From Methanobacterium sp. (GTDB lineage Archaea; Methanobacteriota; Methanobacteria; Methanobacteriales; Methanobacteriaceae): a stretch of 64,000 bases of DNA. The DNA is taken from positions 1 through 64,000 of the forward strand of contig JADFDH010000006.1 in assembly GCA_018263005.1 (NCBI GenBank), written 5' to 3'. A program made the translations under genes and the position numbers. Each line of letters begins with the position of its first letter. Position 1 is the first letter of the stretch. Positions 35,530 to 44,309 of this stretch are shown here, one piece after another. The notes beneath the pieces were generated by a model that was not told the DNA's origin, did no database searches, and was given only the letters and a program-made list of their open reading frames with translations.

Positions 35530-35988
35530 CTACTGTGGTCTTCCTCTTCTTCTTCTGACCCCTACAGATGACCCTTTCCTGAAGGTGGATTTGGTTCTTT
35601 GACCCCTAACAGGTAATCCCACTTCATGTCTTCTTCCCTTGTAGCTTCTTATTTTCTTCATCCTGTTCAGGTCATCTCTCAGGCGCATCATTAAATCTGA
35701 TTCAATCAGGTGGACTGTTTCACCTGTTTCATAATCGTTTCTTCTGTTTAACATCCATTCAGGGATATTATGTTGCTTTGGGTTTCTCACCGCTTCTTCA
35801 ATTTCATTTATTTTATCATCTGATAAATATCCAATTTTCTGATTTAAGTCTAAACCCATTGATGAGCATATGGCTCCGGATAATGCTATTCCCACGCCTC
35901 TTATATCTGCAAGTGCGTTTACCACTGGCTTGTTACCGTCGACGTCTCTTCTAGCAATACGGACCATGTGTTTGAATTCTTCTTCCAT
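35530..35988 (-). CDS. rps13: Small ribosomal subunit protein uS13
   Basis: 152 residues. MVRIARRDVDGNKPVVNALA and IRGVGIALSGAICSSMGLD form the helix-two-turn-helix head domain; the basic C-terminus (GLPVRGQRTKSTFRKGSSVG) contacts tRNA. First gene of the rps13-rps4-rps11-rpoD cluster, downstream of the tRNA-Ser gene. Confidence 0.96.
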   Translation of the reverse strand: MEEEFKHMVRIARRDVDGNKPVVNALADIRGVGIALSGAICSSMGLDLNQKIGYLSDDKINEIEEAVRNPKQHNIPEWMLNRRNDYETGETVHLIESDLMMRLRDDLNRMKKIRSYKGRRHEVGLPVRGQRTKSTFRKGSSVGVRRRRGRPQ

Positions 35989-36158
35989 ACTATTATTCCT
36001 CCAATTAAGGCTCGAATCCTATTTTTAATATTATCATTCTATTTTTGAATTTTTTTTTGTTTATTATTGATTTTATCTTCCTTTGTTCATTTTCCCTATT
36101 AATTTTCATATTATTCTGGTAAATTTAAAGGAATTTCTTTTAATTTACGTTTTTATAA

Positions 36159-36247
<89 letters not shown>

Positions 36248-36363
36248 CAAGACAATTACAATCTTATAATGATATTAACTTTTTATCATTAATAATGGGC
36301 TTTTTTTAGTGAGTATAATACTCTCTAGTTTATGGGGGGAAGTTCTTACAAAGAGCGGTTTTT

Positions 36364-37326
36364 TTACTTCCACATCTTTGGATATGTTCCCGGTTCCATA
36401 AAAACTTTTTTTATATCTACCATGATATCTTTCTTTTTCTCCAGTATATCATGGCATTTATAGAGACTTTCTCCTGCTGCAACCAGTTCATCTTTGAGTG
36501 TGAATAGTGCAACGGTAGATCCCTTCTCTATGTCGCTGCTCAGGGAGGTTATTCCTCCCGCAGCCAGATCAGCCCCATGAGCTATGGCATCTACAGCAGA
36601 GTCCCTGATATATATTTTGGGAAGATGTGCTGCAGCCTGTTCCATGGGCATTACAACCTCACGTAATGGGGATTCATCTCCTTCCTCTTTCCATTCATGG
36701 TAAGCATCAGTGAGATCCTGCAGATTCTTAAGGGTTTCATCCTCTTGGAAGGGACCTACCCTGGTTCTGCGCAGCTCAGCCATATGAGCACCGCATCCTA
36801 GGGCTTCCCCTATATCATGGCAATACTTCCGGATATAGGTGCCTGCTTCACAGCCTATGGTGAAAAGAACTTCCTGTCCTTCCAGTTCTAATAGGTGTAC
36901 GTAGTATATTTTACGTACCCGAAGCTCCCTTTTAACCGCTGATTTTACTGGTGGTGTTTGGAATATTTTTCCCTGAAATTCCCGGAGTATCTCTGCTATA
37001 CGGCAATCTTCAACTTCCTCATGGAGTCTCATGAGACAGACGTATTCTTTTGGTGCTTCCAGGAGAAGATGTATAACCCTGGTGGCCTGATCAATTCCAA
37101 TAGGAAGTACACCGGTAACCCGAGGATCTAGTGTTCCCCCGTGGCCGGTTTTATCAGCGGATAGTATTCTTTTAACCCAGGAATCAACTTCATGGGAAGT
37201 GGGGCCTGATGGCTTATCCAGGTTGATAACACCCTTGGATATATGCTCATCTATAGGTCTTTTATTTGGTGAACATCCGAATTTGGGATCTGTTTCACCT
37301 TCTGCCTTATGAAGCAGTTCAACCAT
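36364..37326 (-). CDS. truB: tRNA pseudouridine(55) synthase / Cbf5-type H/ACA pseudouridine synthase
   Basis: 320 residues. The catalytic motif KTGHGGTLDPRVTGVLPIG includes the essential Asp, preceded by INLDKPSGPTSHEVDSWV. The C-terminal PUA domain covers about residues 235-310 (IYIRDSAVDAIAHGADLAAGG). In archaea this protein (Cbf5) works with Nop10, Gar1 and L7Ae on H/ACA guide RNAs and also forms pseudouridine 55 in tRNA. It follows rpl14e and cmk in the cluster. Confidence 0.95.
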   Translation of the reverse strand: MVELLHKAEGETDPKFGCSPNKRPIDEHISKGVINLDKPSGPTSHEVDSWVKRILSADKTGHGGTLDPRVTGVLPIGIDQATRVIHLLLEAPKEYVCLMRLHEEVEDCRIAEILREFQGKIFQTPPVKSAVKRELRVRKIYYVHLLELEGQEVLFTIGCEAGTYIRKYCHDIGEALGCGAHMAELRRTRVGPFQEDETLKNLQDLTDAYHEWKEEGDESPLREVVMPMEQAAAHLPKIYIRDSAVDAIAHGADLAAGGITSLSSDIEKGSTVALFTLKDELVAAGESLYKCHDILEKKKDIMVDIKKVFMEPGTYPKMWK

Positions 37327-37427
37327 CGATAAAACCCATCATTTACTTTTTGTTTAGGATTTTAAAAAATTATGAAATCCATTAAGAATTATTGTTATCT
37401 ATTAGTGATTTTTTGGAATCTAAGACT

Positions 37428-37658
37428 TTATGCTATAGCAGCCTGCAGATCCTTTTTAATCTGTTCTATATCCTCTGATTTTATCTCTATCGTCTGATCT
37501 ACAGGTTCTAAATGCTTAATATTACATCTTCTATTTTTTATAGAATCACCTACAATTTCTACGAATTTATCATCGATAATCTCTATAATAACGCATTTTT
37601 CACCTGCTTCTCTACCTGCGATCTTTACACATACTCTTCCAACTTCTATTGCTGGCAT
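37428..37658 (-). CDS. rpl14e: Large ribosomal subunit protein eL14
   Basis: 76 residues with the KOW-like start IEVGRVCVKIAGREAGEKCV and NIKHLEPVDQTIEI near the end, typical of archaeal eL14. It lies between cmk and truB. Confidence 0.93.
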   Translation of the reverse strand: MPAIEVGRVCVKIAGREAGEKCVIIEIIDDKFVEIVGDSIKNRRCNIKHLEPVDQTIEIKSEDIEQIKKDLQAAIA

Positions 37659-37739
37659 TTAATTCACCTCAACCTATTTTTTTCTTAATTGAATTGTTAA
37701 AATTTATTTTAAACTTTTGCCCTATATTTTATGGGGCAC

Positions 37740-38258
37740 TTAAATTTCTTCTGTTGCTTTTAATATGATATTGGCTATACTTTCCGGGTTGAAACTATCG
37801 GTGTTTATGATGAGATCATAGATGTCCAGATTATTTATGTCGATGTTGTGTATTTCCCGATATCTTTTAGCCTCACTTTCTCCCCTTTCTATAATCTCCT
37901 TTTTCACCACATCTGAATGTTTGTTTTCTCTGTGGCTTATTCTTCTAGCTCGAACATTTAAAGGGGCTATGAAGCATATTTTGATATCTGCATCTATGAA
38001 ATAGGCGGATAGTCTACCTTCCACTATCAGATCATCTTTTTCACTGGCAATCTGCGCCTGTCTCTGGTCTATCTCATCATCTATCTTAGTGTTTGATTCC
38101 GCGTATTTACTGAAATCCAGTATATCCATCTTATGTTCATGAGCCATCTGGCGAAATATATCCCCTGCTGAAATATATGGAATTCCCATTTTTTCTGAGA
38201 GGATTTTCGAGGCGGTGGTGGTACCGCTTCCTGCGAGTCCGCCGATGGTTATGATCAT
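37740..38258 (-). CDS. cmk: Cytidylate kinase
   Basis: 172 residues. P-loop GGLAGSGTTTASKILSEK at the N-terminus and the lid-like RARRISHRENKH segment match the short archaeal CMK. It phosphorylates CMP/dCMP. Its start overlaps the rpl34e stop by one base. Confidence 0.94.
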   Translation of the reverse strand: MIITIGGLAGSGTTTASKILSEKMGIPYISAGDIFRQMAHEHKMDILDFSKYAESNTKIDDEIDQRQAQIASEKDDLIVEGRLSAYFIDADIKICFIAPLNVRARRISHRENKHSDVVKKEIIERGESEAKRYREIHNIDINNLDIYDLIINTDSFNPESIANIILKATEEI

Positions 38259-38524
38259 CAGGATCTGGCCTCTTTCTTAAACACATCACGGGAGCATTCT
38301 GAGCACAGATACCCACCGTATGGTCGGTTTGGCCTTTTCTTTGTTTTAGAAAGTTTTCTTATTTGATATGGTCTTCCTCGGGGGACTGAATGCAGTATTT
38401 TTCCGCAGTTAGCACATGTGTGCTTGGAGGGTTTTTTCTTCTTGTAATGTAATACTGTTTTGCCTCCGGGGGTTTTCTTAAAGGTTCTCTTATAAGATCT
38501 TGATCTGTATCTTAACTGTGGCAT
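38258..38524 (-). CDS. rpl34e: Large ribosomal subunit protein eL34
   Basis: 88 residues, strongly basic. QLRYRSRSYKRTFKKTPGGK at the start; a zinc ribbon is formed by CANCGK and CSEC. Archaeal/eukaryotic family. Confidence 0.95.
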   Translation of the reverse strand: MPQLRYRSRSYKRTFKKTPGGKTVLHYKKKKPSKHTCANCGKILHSVPRGRPYQIRKLSKTKKRPNRPYGGYLCSECSRDVFKKEARS

Positions 38525-38626
38525 GTTATTTTTTCTCCTAAAGATTTAATTTTTTCTTATTTTAATATTATATTAATTTGATGATGCTTACATCCATGAT
38601 TATAAATCTCTCTTAATTTAATGGGT

Positions 38627-39223
38627 TTACATTCCCCCGCCTTTTATTCCCAGAAACTTCCTGAACACCATGGACATGGCAAATGAGGATAAAATATACC
38701 AGCCCAGCCATCCTATGGTGGCGAAGGGAGTTACCGCACCAACGGGGTAAAACATGGTGGCTATCCATTGGAAAAACGGCACCAGAAACAGGTAATAACC
38801 AAAGGTTGGTAATTGTACATAAAATGATCCGATAAGTGGGTTTCCAGACATCCAGTAGAATACGATTATGATGGGTACGAAGGTCACTATCATTGGTTTG
38901 AAGGAGTTGAACATCATTTCCTTCTGTATATCCATGAATTTAGACTGTTTTTTTTGCATCTCAGCCATTAATTTAGGATCACCAGATTTCTGGGCCTTCA
39001 TCATCTCCTGCTGGTACTCTTTCATCTCCTTCTGCAGGTACTGCAGACGATCCTGGTCTACTAATAATTTATTAGCCAGTGTAATTAAAAAGGCCACTAT
39101 GGTGGCGATGATGAACACTCCGAAAATAGCCCCGAACATGGGATTGTTAGGATCATTCACTAAAGTAAGTAAAGGGTCTAATATTGGATTTAATATTGGA
39201 TTTAGAAAGTCAAAGCCTGCCAT
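38627..39223 (-). CDS. EMC3/TMCO1 (DUF106) membrane protein, Oxa1-superfamily insertase
   Basis: 198 residues with three transmembrane segments (about residues 31-52, 107-127 and 165-190) and a long charged cytosolic coiled coil between the first two (DRLQYLQKEMKEYQQEMMKA). This topology is that of archaeal DUF106 proteins, homologs of YidC/Oxa1 and EMC3. The N-terminus carries a short repeat, FLNPILNPILDPLL. Its location between adkA/secY and rpl34e supports a role in membrane protein insertion beside SecY. Confidence 0.9.
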   Translation of the reverse strand: MAGFDFLNPILNPILDPLLTLVNDPNNPMFGAIFGVFIIATIVAFLITLANKLLVDQDRLQYLQKEMKEYQQEMMKAQKSGDPKLMAEMQKKQSKFMDIQKEMMFNSFKPMIVTFVPIIIVFYWMSGNPLIGSFYVQLPTFGYYLFLVPFFQWIATMFYPVGAVTPFATIGWLGWYILSSFAMSMVFRKFLGIKGGGM

Positions 39224-39264
39224 TTTATTATTTCCTCATCTTTTATATTTTGAATACATGAATA

Positions 39265-39370
39265 TTTTATTTATAAGGTTTTCAATCATCTCTGGGATGT
39301 AAATATATCTATAGTTTCAATCATCTCGGGGTATATAATAATTCATTTTAAGGTTTCAAACATCTCTTGG
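39265..39370 (-). repeat. Three tandem copies of the adkA 3' end
   Basis: On the minus strand the last codons of adkA (CCCAAGAGATGTTTGAAACC, ending at about 39352) recur as CCCCGAGATGATTGAAAC (about 39331-39314) and CCCAGAGATGATTGAAAACC (about 39296-39277), spaced 38 and 36 bp. The copies diverge outside the shared 18-20 bp core. They lie in the gap before the DUF106 gene. Confidence 0.85.
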
Positions 39371-39900
39371 GTAGTATCATCGAGTTGGTTATCATGATTT
39401 TCTATTATCTGGACTGTGGCACCAGTCATGGCTGCATAGGCCATGGAGACTGATCGGTTCATCTGCTGATGTAAATCTATATCCTTCAACTTCTCCATAT
39501 CCCTGGTTCTGGTCTTATCACTAATTCTCCTCAGTAATATCTCCTCAGCATCGGCTTCTATGAGTACGAACTGATCCACTTGCAGTTCTTCCAACACCCA
39601 AGGAGGTAGTCCGGGTAGGAAACCATGTGGTGTTTTAATAGTGCAGTGGGTGTCCACGATTATATTATTTTCCTCGGACATTTCTCTAATGCTTTTAGCT
39701 GCTTCCCTTTGAACTTCTTTCTGCACATCAGGGGAGAGTTTCCTCATGGAGTCTCTGTTTTCTACTAAATTCATTTTCTGAGCTATCTCCAACATCACAT
39801 CCCCATAATTAACATGTACATAATCGAGGTTTACCAGGGCCCCTTTAAGAACCGTGGTGCTTCCTGAACCTGGAATTCCAGCGACTACTACCACTCTCAT
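39343..39900 (-). CDS. adkA: Adenylate kinase, archaeal type
   Basis: 185 residues from ATG 39900 (MRVVVVAGIPGSGSTTV), with GGTGA 6 bp upstream; the ATG at 39912 lies before that site. The P-loop is GIPGSGSTT, and RRISDKTRTRDMEKL is the lid region of the trimeric archaeal enzyme. It balances AMP, ADP and ATP. It lies directly after secY, a conserved archaeal arrangement. Confidence 0.95.
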   Translation of the reverse strand: MRVVVVAGIPGSGSTTVLKGALVNLDYVHVNYGDVMLEIAQKMNLVENRDSMRKLSPDVQKEVQREAAKSIREMSEENNIIVDTHCTIKTPHGFLPGLPPWVLEELQVDQFVLIEADAEEILLRRISDKTRTRDMEKLKDIDLHQQMNRSVSMAYAAMTGATVQIIENHDNQLDDTTQEMFETLK

Positions 39901-39974
39901 ATTTTCACCCATTATTTCTTATTGTTTTTATTATTATCCTGTAATTTTATCTTTTTTTTGATTTTTATTATGCA

Positions 39975-41324
39975 TTAGTCACCTAAGAATCTTCTAAGCA
40001 TGGGGTGCATGTCCATCAGTTGTTCCTGGGCTATTTCTTCATATAATTTATACACAATACCCACAGTTAGCAGCACACCAGTACCTCCACCTAGAGCTCC
40101 GGTTAAATCCGCTCCAAATGCCAGAAGACCAACGAAGGCCCCTCCCATTATGGTTATGGCTGGTATGTACTTTTTTAGGATCCTTTCAAACTGACCCCGG
40201 TTACTTCTGAAACCCGGTATCTGCATACCCATCTGATATAATTGTTTGGATACCTGTTTAGGCCCTATTCCACTGAGTTCAACCCATAACCAGGCAAATA
40301 ATATACAGATGCCAACGAATACCACGGCATAGAATAACACTTGCAGAGGGTTGGTGAAGATCATGCTTAAGGTGGGTGTGGTTAACCATAATGCCAGGCC
40401 ACTTACTGCTTTTCCATTGGAATATGTTCCGAATATGGGGATTCCCAGTTTCTGAAACAGTGTGGCAAATAGTTGCACGTTCAAGAGAAGTGCGCTGGCT
40501 AATATAACAGGCATATTACTGGCATAGATGAATTTAAGTGGATATTTCCCCCGTGCACCTTTAACACCACCATATGATAGTGGTATCTCCACACGCATAC
40601 TTTCCGCATATACCACCACCAGAAACACTACTATTACCGCGAATACCGGTATGAGCAGAGAGAAATCTGGTTGACTGGTGGTTAAAGTGTATATGAAATG
40701 CGGTATAGCTCCTGAAGGTACTCCTGGGGATGTGGGTGAGGATAGGAAGTTGAATGATCCAACTACAATAGTCTGGGCTACTCCTGCTGCGATGAATAGT
40801 CCTACACCACTGCCGAATCCCCATTTGGATACCACTTCATCGAGGAAGATTATTAAAATTCCTCCGATGGTTATCTGTAATATGAGTATCCAAACTAACT
40901 CGGGTGAAGATGGAGATAGAGCACCGGTTAGTACCAGTACCGCACCCTCAAAAACTGTGAATATTATGGCCAGTAATTTCTGGGTTCCCTGGAATATTAC
41001 TTTATCCCGGGGCTGGGAGAGATCCAGTTTTATGATCTTACCCCCCACCAGTAATTGTAATATGATGGAAGCTGAAACTATGGGACCTATACCTAGGGTA
41101 ATGATTGATCCGAAGCTCCCTGCTAAAACAGCCCTTAATGCTGCGAATTGATCTACAGCTGTTGCGCTTAGACCAAATAATGCAACTTGTCCTAATATGA
41201 AGTAAAGAATCAGTATTATTCCTGTCCATTTGAGTTTTTCTTTGAAAGGAACTCTATAAGTTGGTGATCCTACCTGAGGAAGCAGGGTAAATATGGGTTC
41301 CAGTTTTTCAATCAATGATTTCAC
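39975..41324 (-). CDS. secY: Protein translocase subunit SecY
   Basis: 449 residues with ten predicted transmembrane helices. Recognisable segments: a short plug region after helix 1 (FGLSATAVDQFAALRA), GIGPIVSASIILQLLVG in helix 2, the cytosolic loop at about 240-260 (MRVEIPLSYGGVKGARGKYP), and IPGFRSNRGQFERILKKYIP before helix 9. It forms the channel for secretion and membrane insertion; the surface proteins in this window would use it. Confidence 0.96.
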   Translation of the reverse strand: MKSLIEKLEPIFTLLPQVGSPTYRVPFKEKLKWTGIILILYFILGQVALFGLSATAVDQFAALRAVLAGSFGSIITLGIGPIVSASIILQLLVGGKIIKLDLSQPRDKVIFQGTQKLLAIIFTVFEGAVLVLTGALSPSSPELVWILILQITIGGILIIFLDEVVSKWGFGSGVGLFIAAGVAQTIVVGSFNFLSSPTSPGVPSGAIPHFIYTLTTSQPDFSLLIPVFAVIVVFLVVVYAESMRVEIPLSYGGVKGARGKYPLKFIYASNMPVILASALLLNVQLFATLFQKLGIPIFGTYSNGKAVSGLALWLTTPTLSMIFTNPLQVLFYAVVFVGICILFAWLWVELSGIGPKQVSKQLYQMGMQIPGFRSNRGQFERILKKYIPAITIMGGAFVGLLAFGADLTGALGGGTGVLLTVGIVYKLYEEIAQEQLMDMHPMLRRFLGD

Positions 41325-41387
41325 TCCTTAAGACTTTACTATTCTGCGTAACAATTATATTTTTAGGGCTTTCTGAATTTAGAAATT

Positions 41388-41825
41388 TTAAATTATTGAT
41401 GCTTCTCCTCCGGCATCTTCAATCTTCTTGATGGCACTTTGGGAGAATTTTGGTGATCTAATCACCAGGGATCTGGTTAATCTGCCTTTACCCAATACCT
41501 TGTTGTAACCCATCTTGGTAACATCCACTAAAATTTTTCCGTTTTCTTCACTGGCCAGACCCTTTTTGAGTAAATCATCGAGTTTTTCATCCAGGAAGTC
41601 TAAATTTATGGGTTTGAATTTGTATATGGTCTTCTGGGGTCTTTTGAAACCATATTTTCCATAATGATCAGGATCGTATTTGACTATCCAGGACCACATA
41701 TGCTTATGGCCTCCGGCCATTCCTCTTCCACCACGGTGTCCTGCTCCTCTTCTTTTCTTAGAACAACCTCCACCTATGGTTCGTGATCCGCGCATTTTCC
41801 TTATTTTCCGTGTTCTTCTTATCAT
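41388..41825 (-). CDS. rpl15: Large ribosomal subunit protein uL15
   Basis: 145 residues from ATG 41825 (MIRRTRKIRKMRGSRTIGGG), with GGTTGAT upstream. The frame is open further up, but that part covers the repeat/hairpin behind rpl30 and is not coding. The Gly/Arg-rich GGGCSKKRRGAGHRGGRGMAG-type segment is typical. Confidence 0.95.
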   Translation of the reverse strand: MIRRTRKIRKMRGSRTIGGGCSKKRRGAGHRGGRGMAGGHKHMWSWIVKYDPDHYGKYGFKRPQKTIYKFKPINLDFLDEKLDDLLKKGLASEENGKILVDVTKMGYNKVLGKGRLTRSLVIRSPKFSQSAIKKIEDAGGEASII

Positions 41826-41865
41826 GTAATCAACCTTCAATATGATTATATTAGCTTGAATTTTT

Positions 41866-41924
41866 TTAGGGATTTTATATAATATTAGGGGATGTTTATT
41901 GATCTTAGGGATGTTAATATGATC
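41866..41924. repeat. Three tandem 19-20-bp units between rpl15 and rpl30
   Basis: Units TTAGGGATTTTATATAATA (41866-41884), TTAGGGGATGTTTATTGATC (41885-41904) and TTAGGGATGTTAATATGATC (41905-41924) run head to tail. Confidence 0.8.
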
Positions 41925-41936
41925 TTCATATTTTTT

Positions 41937-41962
41937 GATCAACCTTTTTTAAAAGGTTGATC
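41937..41962 (-). terminator. Perfect 12-bp hairpin at the rpl30 stop codon
   Basis: GATCAACCTTTT (41937-41948) and AAAAGGTTGATC (41951-41962) are perfect inverted copies with a 2-bp loop, and the arm touches the rpl30 stop codon. It could terminate, attenuate or protect the transcript end between rpl30 and rpl15. Confidence 0.45.
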
Positions 41963-42417
41963 TATAACATCTTATTGATCAGGCCCTCTATGCTTTCTCC
42001 CCTGTATCCTAAACTTCCGTCTTCATTATAGGCTTTTTTGATATTTTTAAATCCTTTTCGGGGTGGGTGTAATCTGAAGACTGGTTTTATTCCTGATTCT
42101 TCCAGACTTGCACCTTCTAGAACTGCCTGGGATAGGTCTTCTATGGATTGGTAACTGGTTTTTTCTTTCAGATACTCGTCTGTAACCTTTGAACCTCCAG
42201 GTAATGTTCCTCTTTTGGATATCATTTTAACCAGGGTTTCTTTATTTATCTCTCCCCAGGTTATGTAATCTTTTGCCTTCTGGAGCATTCCCTGATAGCT
42301 GGGGTTTTCTTCGATTATTACGGCGTGGTTTATCCTATTCAGCCGTAACATTTTCATAGTATCCGTTATGTCCCCCTTAACACCAGTTCTACCCCTTACT
42401 CTAATGGCTGCAATCAT
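41962..42417 (-). CDS. rpl30: Large ribosomal subunit protein uL30
   Basis: 151 residues, the longer archaeal form. MIAAIRVRGRTGVKGDITDTM and LRLNRINHAVIIEENPSYQG are family signatures. The stop codon lies at the foot of a perfect hairpin. Confidence 0.95.
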   Translation of the reverse strand: MIAAIRVRGRTGVKGDITDTMKMLRLNRINHAVIIEENPSYQGMLQKAKDYITWGEINKETLVKMISKRGTLPGGSKVTDEYLKEKTSYQSIEDLSQAVLEGASLEESGIKPVFRLHPPRKGFKNIKKAYNEDGSLGYRGESIEGLINKML

Positions 42418-42460
42418 TTATTATCACCTTAATATTTACTAATCTTAGGTGGAGAGAATA

Positions 42461-43108
42461 CTAATCTGCGCATTCCACTCCCAGATTTTTAAGATCTGAT
42501 TTCTTGGCCTTGACTTTGCTTAACTGTTTTAATGCTTCGAAAACAGCTCCTGCGAAGTTTATAGTGGTTTGGGTTTGTCCTCTGGTTTCGGACCATAAGT
42601 CATCTATACCTGCTAGTTTTAATATGGTTTTACCCACATCTCCTATGGCCAATCCAACTCCTCCTGGTGCTGGTATGAGGGTTACCCTTACGCTTCCTAT
42701 TTTACCTTCCACTTTAAATGGTACGGTGTGTTCTTTTCCACAGACGCATCCCCAGTCTCCGCATCCTCTGCGTACCTTTATTATATTATATTTAGCATCG
42801 TCAACTGCTTTTCTAATGGCCGGGCCTACTTCCTTAGCTTTACCCTGTCCCAAGCCTACGTACCCGTTTTTATTACCAACAGCTACAATGACTCGGAAAT
42901 TCACTTTTCTACCTGATTTATGCATTCTCTGCACCAGGTTAACATCCATTACTTCTTCTTCCAGATCGGGTAATAGGGTGTTTATTATTTCCAATTCCAT
43001 TATAGGAAGGCCTCGGTCGAATATCTCATCGATATCACTGATGGTGCCTTCCTTAACCAAACGTCCTAGGTTGGTTTTTGGCTCCCATTCCTGCATATCA
43101 TTGTTCAT
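42461..43108 (-). CDS. rps5: Small ribosomal subunit protein uS5
   Basis: 215 residues. The N-terminal double-stranded RNA-binding part contains KVNFRVIVAVGNKNGYVGLG; GVGLAIGDVGKTILKLAGI follows. A Cys cluster, CGDWGCVCGKEHT, is typical of archaeal S5. ATG overlaps the rpl18 stop (ATGA). Confidence 0.96.
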   Translation of the reverse strand: MNNDMQEWEPKTNLGRLVKEGTISDIDEIFDRGLPIMELEIINTLLPDLEEEVMDVNLVQRMHKSGRKVNFRVIVAVGNKNGYVGLGQGKAKEVGPAIRKAVDDAKYNIIKVRRGCGDWGCVCGKEHTVPFKVEGKIGSVRVTLIPAPGGVGLAIGDVGKTILKLAGIDDLWSETRGQTQTTINFAGAVFEALKQLSKVKAKKSDLKNLGVECAD

Positions 43109-43686
43109 GATGATTCCTCTTTAATCTTTTCTTTAATGGTTTTGAAGTGATCAGGGAGATCTGAAGGTTGAAGTCCCCTTTCTAAATATTGTGAAAACTT
43201 TTTACTTACCTGGGTATCGTTTAAGGTTTGACTGTAATTTGCTATGTGTTCTCCGTTTATTCTGTCTTCTTCTGGTAAGATGCTTTCATTATATGGTACA
43301 TCTAATCCGGCGTCCACTGCGCCTTTAAGTACTGCGTATATTTTAGATCCTTTGAGTGATGATTTAAGACCAATGTCCAGGGTAGCTTCGTTTATTTCAT
43401 TATTTAATGCCCGTTTCCCGCATAAAAATCCGGTGAGATATGCGGCGGAGGTGTTTTTTCCCCCTGCTTTCCAGCCTAATTTTTCTAATTCCTTGGAATT
43501 GGCCGATGCCAGGGTTTCATCTCCTTCATTGTTTATCTTAATTATTTGGGCGGTTATATGTTTATTAGAAATCCTTACGACCATCCTGGGCTTATCCATT
43601 GTGGTTAGCTTTAATCTGGCTTTATAATTTGTTTTTCCTTGTTTTCTTCTTTTAAATGCCAATTTATATCTTGATCCGTGTGCCAT
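43105..43686 (-). CDS. rpl18: Large ribosomal subunit protein uL18
   Basis: 193 residues. YKLAFKRRKQGKTNYKARLKL at the start and TGFLCGKRAL in the middle are typical; the protein binds 5S rRNA together with uL5. It overlaps rps5 by 4 bp. Confidence 0.96.
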   Translation of the reverse strand: MAHGSRYKLAFKRRKQGKTNYKARLKLTTMDKPRMVVRISNKHITAQIIKINNEGDETLASANSKELEKLGWKAGGKNTSAAYLTGFLCGKRALNNEINEATLDIGLKSSLKGSKIYAVLKGAVDAGLDVPYNESILPEEDRINGEHIANYSQTLNDTQVSKKFSQYLERGLQPSDLPDHFKTIKEKIKEESS

Positions 43687-43698
43687 AATATTCCCCCA

Positions 43699-44145
43699 TT
43701 ATCTGAGAAGGTCATGATCCCGAGCATAGGTTTTCATATATGATTTACTTCGGAATGCGCCACCTTTAGCCATTTTATAAAGCTTACGATAAGTGGTTTT
43801 ATTTATATCCCTGTTATCTCTCATATCCTTCAAATCTTTTCTCAGTGCTCTTATGGTAGTCATCCAAGCTTTCTTCTTAGGGTTTCTTGCCCCTTTAGCT
43901 CCTTTTATACTACCGCGTCCTTTTCTTCTTCCTTTCTTTTTCTGTTGTGCGATCTTCTTAGATCGGTAGCTGCTAATCCCTTTTTTTGGTTTAGCCTTAA
44001 TAACTCCGTTATTAATTAGTTGCTTAACTCCTTCTCTGGTTATAGCCCGTGATACTTCTTCAGTATTTTCCGGATCTATCCAAACCCGATTTACTCCGAC
44101 CTTGAGAATATCTGCAGCTAATCTTTTTTGAGTAGTAAGATTCAT
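43699..44145 (-). CDS. rpl19e: Large ribosomal subunit protein eL19
   Basis: 148 residues from ATG 44145 (MNLTTQKRLAADILKVG), preceded by GGGAGG 7 bp upstream; the longer frame lacks such a site. KGRGSIKGAKGARNPKKKAW and the basic helical tail are typical of eL19. Confidence 0.95.
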   Translation of the reverse strand: MNLTTQKRLAADILKVGVNRVWIDPENTEEVSRAITREGVKQLINNGVIKAKPKKGISSYRSKKIAQQKKKGRRKGRGSIKGAKGARNPKKKAWMTTIRALRKDLKDMRDNRDINKTTYRKLYKMAKGGAFRSKSYMKTYARDHDLLR

Positions 44146-44185
44146 TAAAAACCTCCCTGAAACAACCAATTTTTTTATGGCTGTT

Positions 44186-44227
44186 TATTTTTTATGATAT
44201 AATCCAAAATCTAAAAAACACGTGTTT
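44186..44227 (-). promoter_or_regulatory. Candidate internal promoter of the spc cluster with a 12-bp palindrome
   Basis: On the minus strand TTATATC (around 44194-44200) lies about 50 bp upstream of rpl19e in a rare 164-bp gap. Just upstream is AAACACGTGTTT (44216-44227), a perfect 12-bp palindrome. Together they look like an internal promoter with an operator. Inference only. Confidence 0.35.
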
Positions 44228-44287
44228 CTATGATTATTGGATTTGAAATGCGCCCTGAAATCTTGATTCCATGCACATGTTATATTA

Positions 44288-44305
44288 ATATGGATTAATC
44301 CATAT
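44288..44305. other. 18-bp palindrome after rpl32e
   Basis: ATATGGATTAATCCATAT is a perfect palindrome 4 bp beyond the rpl32e stop. It may be a processing or termination signal between rpl32e and rpl19e. Confidence 0.4.
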
Positions 44306-44309
44306 CTGA

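Noticed and set aside
41826..41942. N-terminal extension of rpl15
   Set aside because: The extension covers the spacer repeat and hairpin after rpl30 and lies before a good ribosome binding site for the ATG at 41825.
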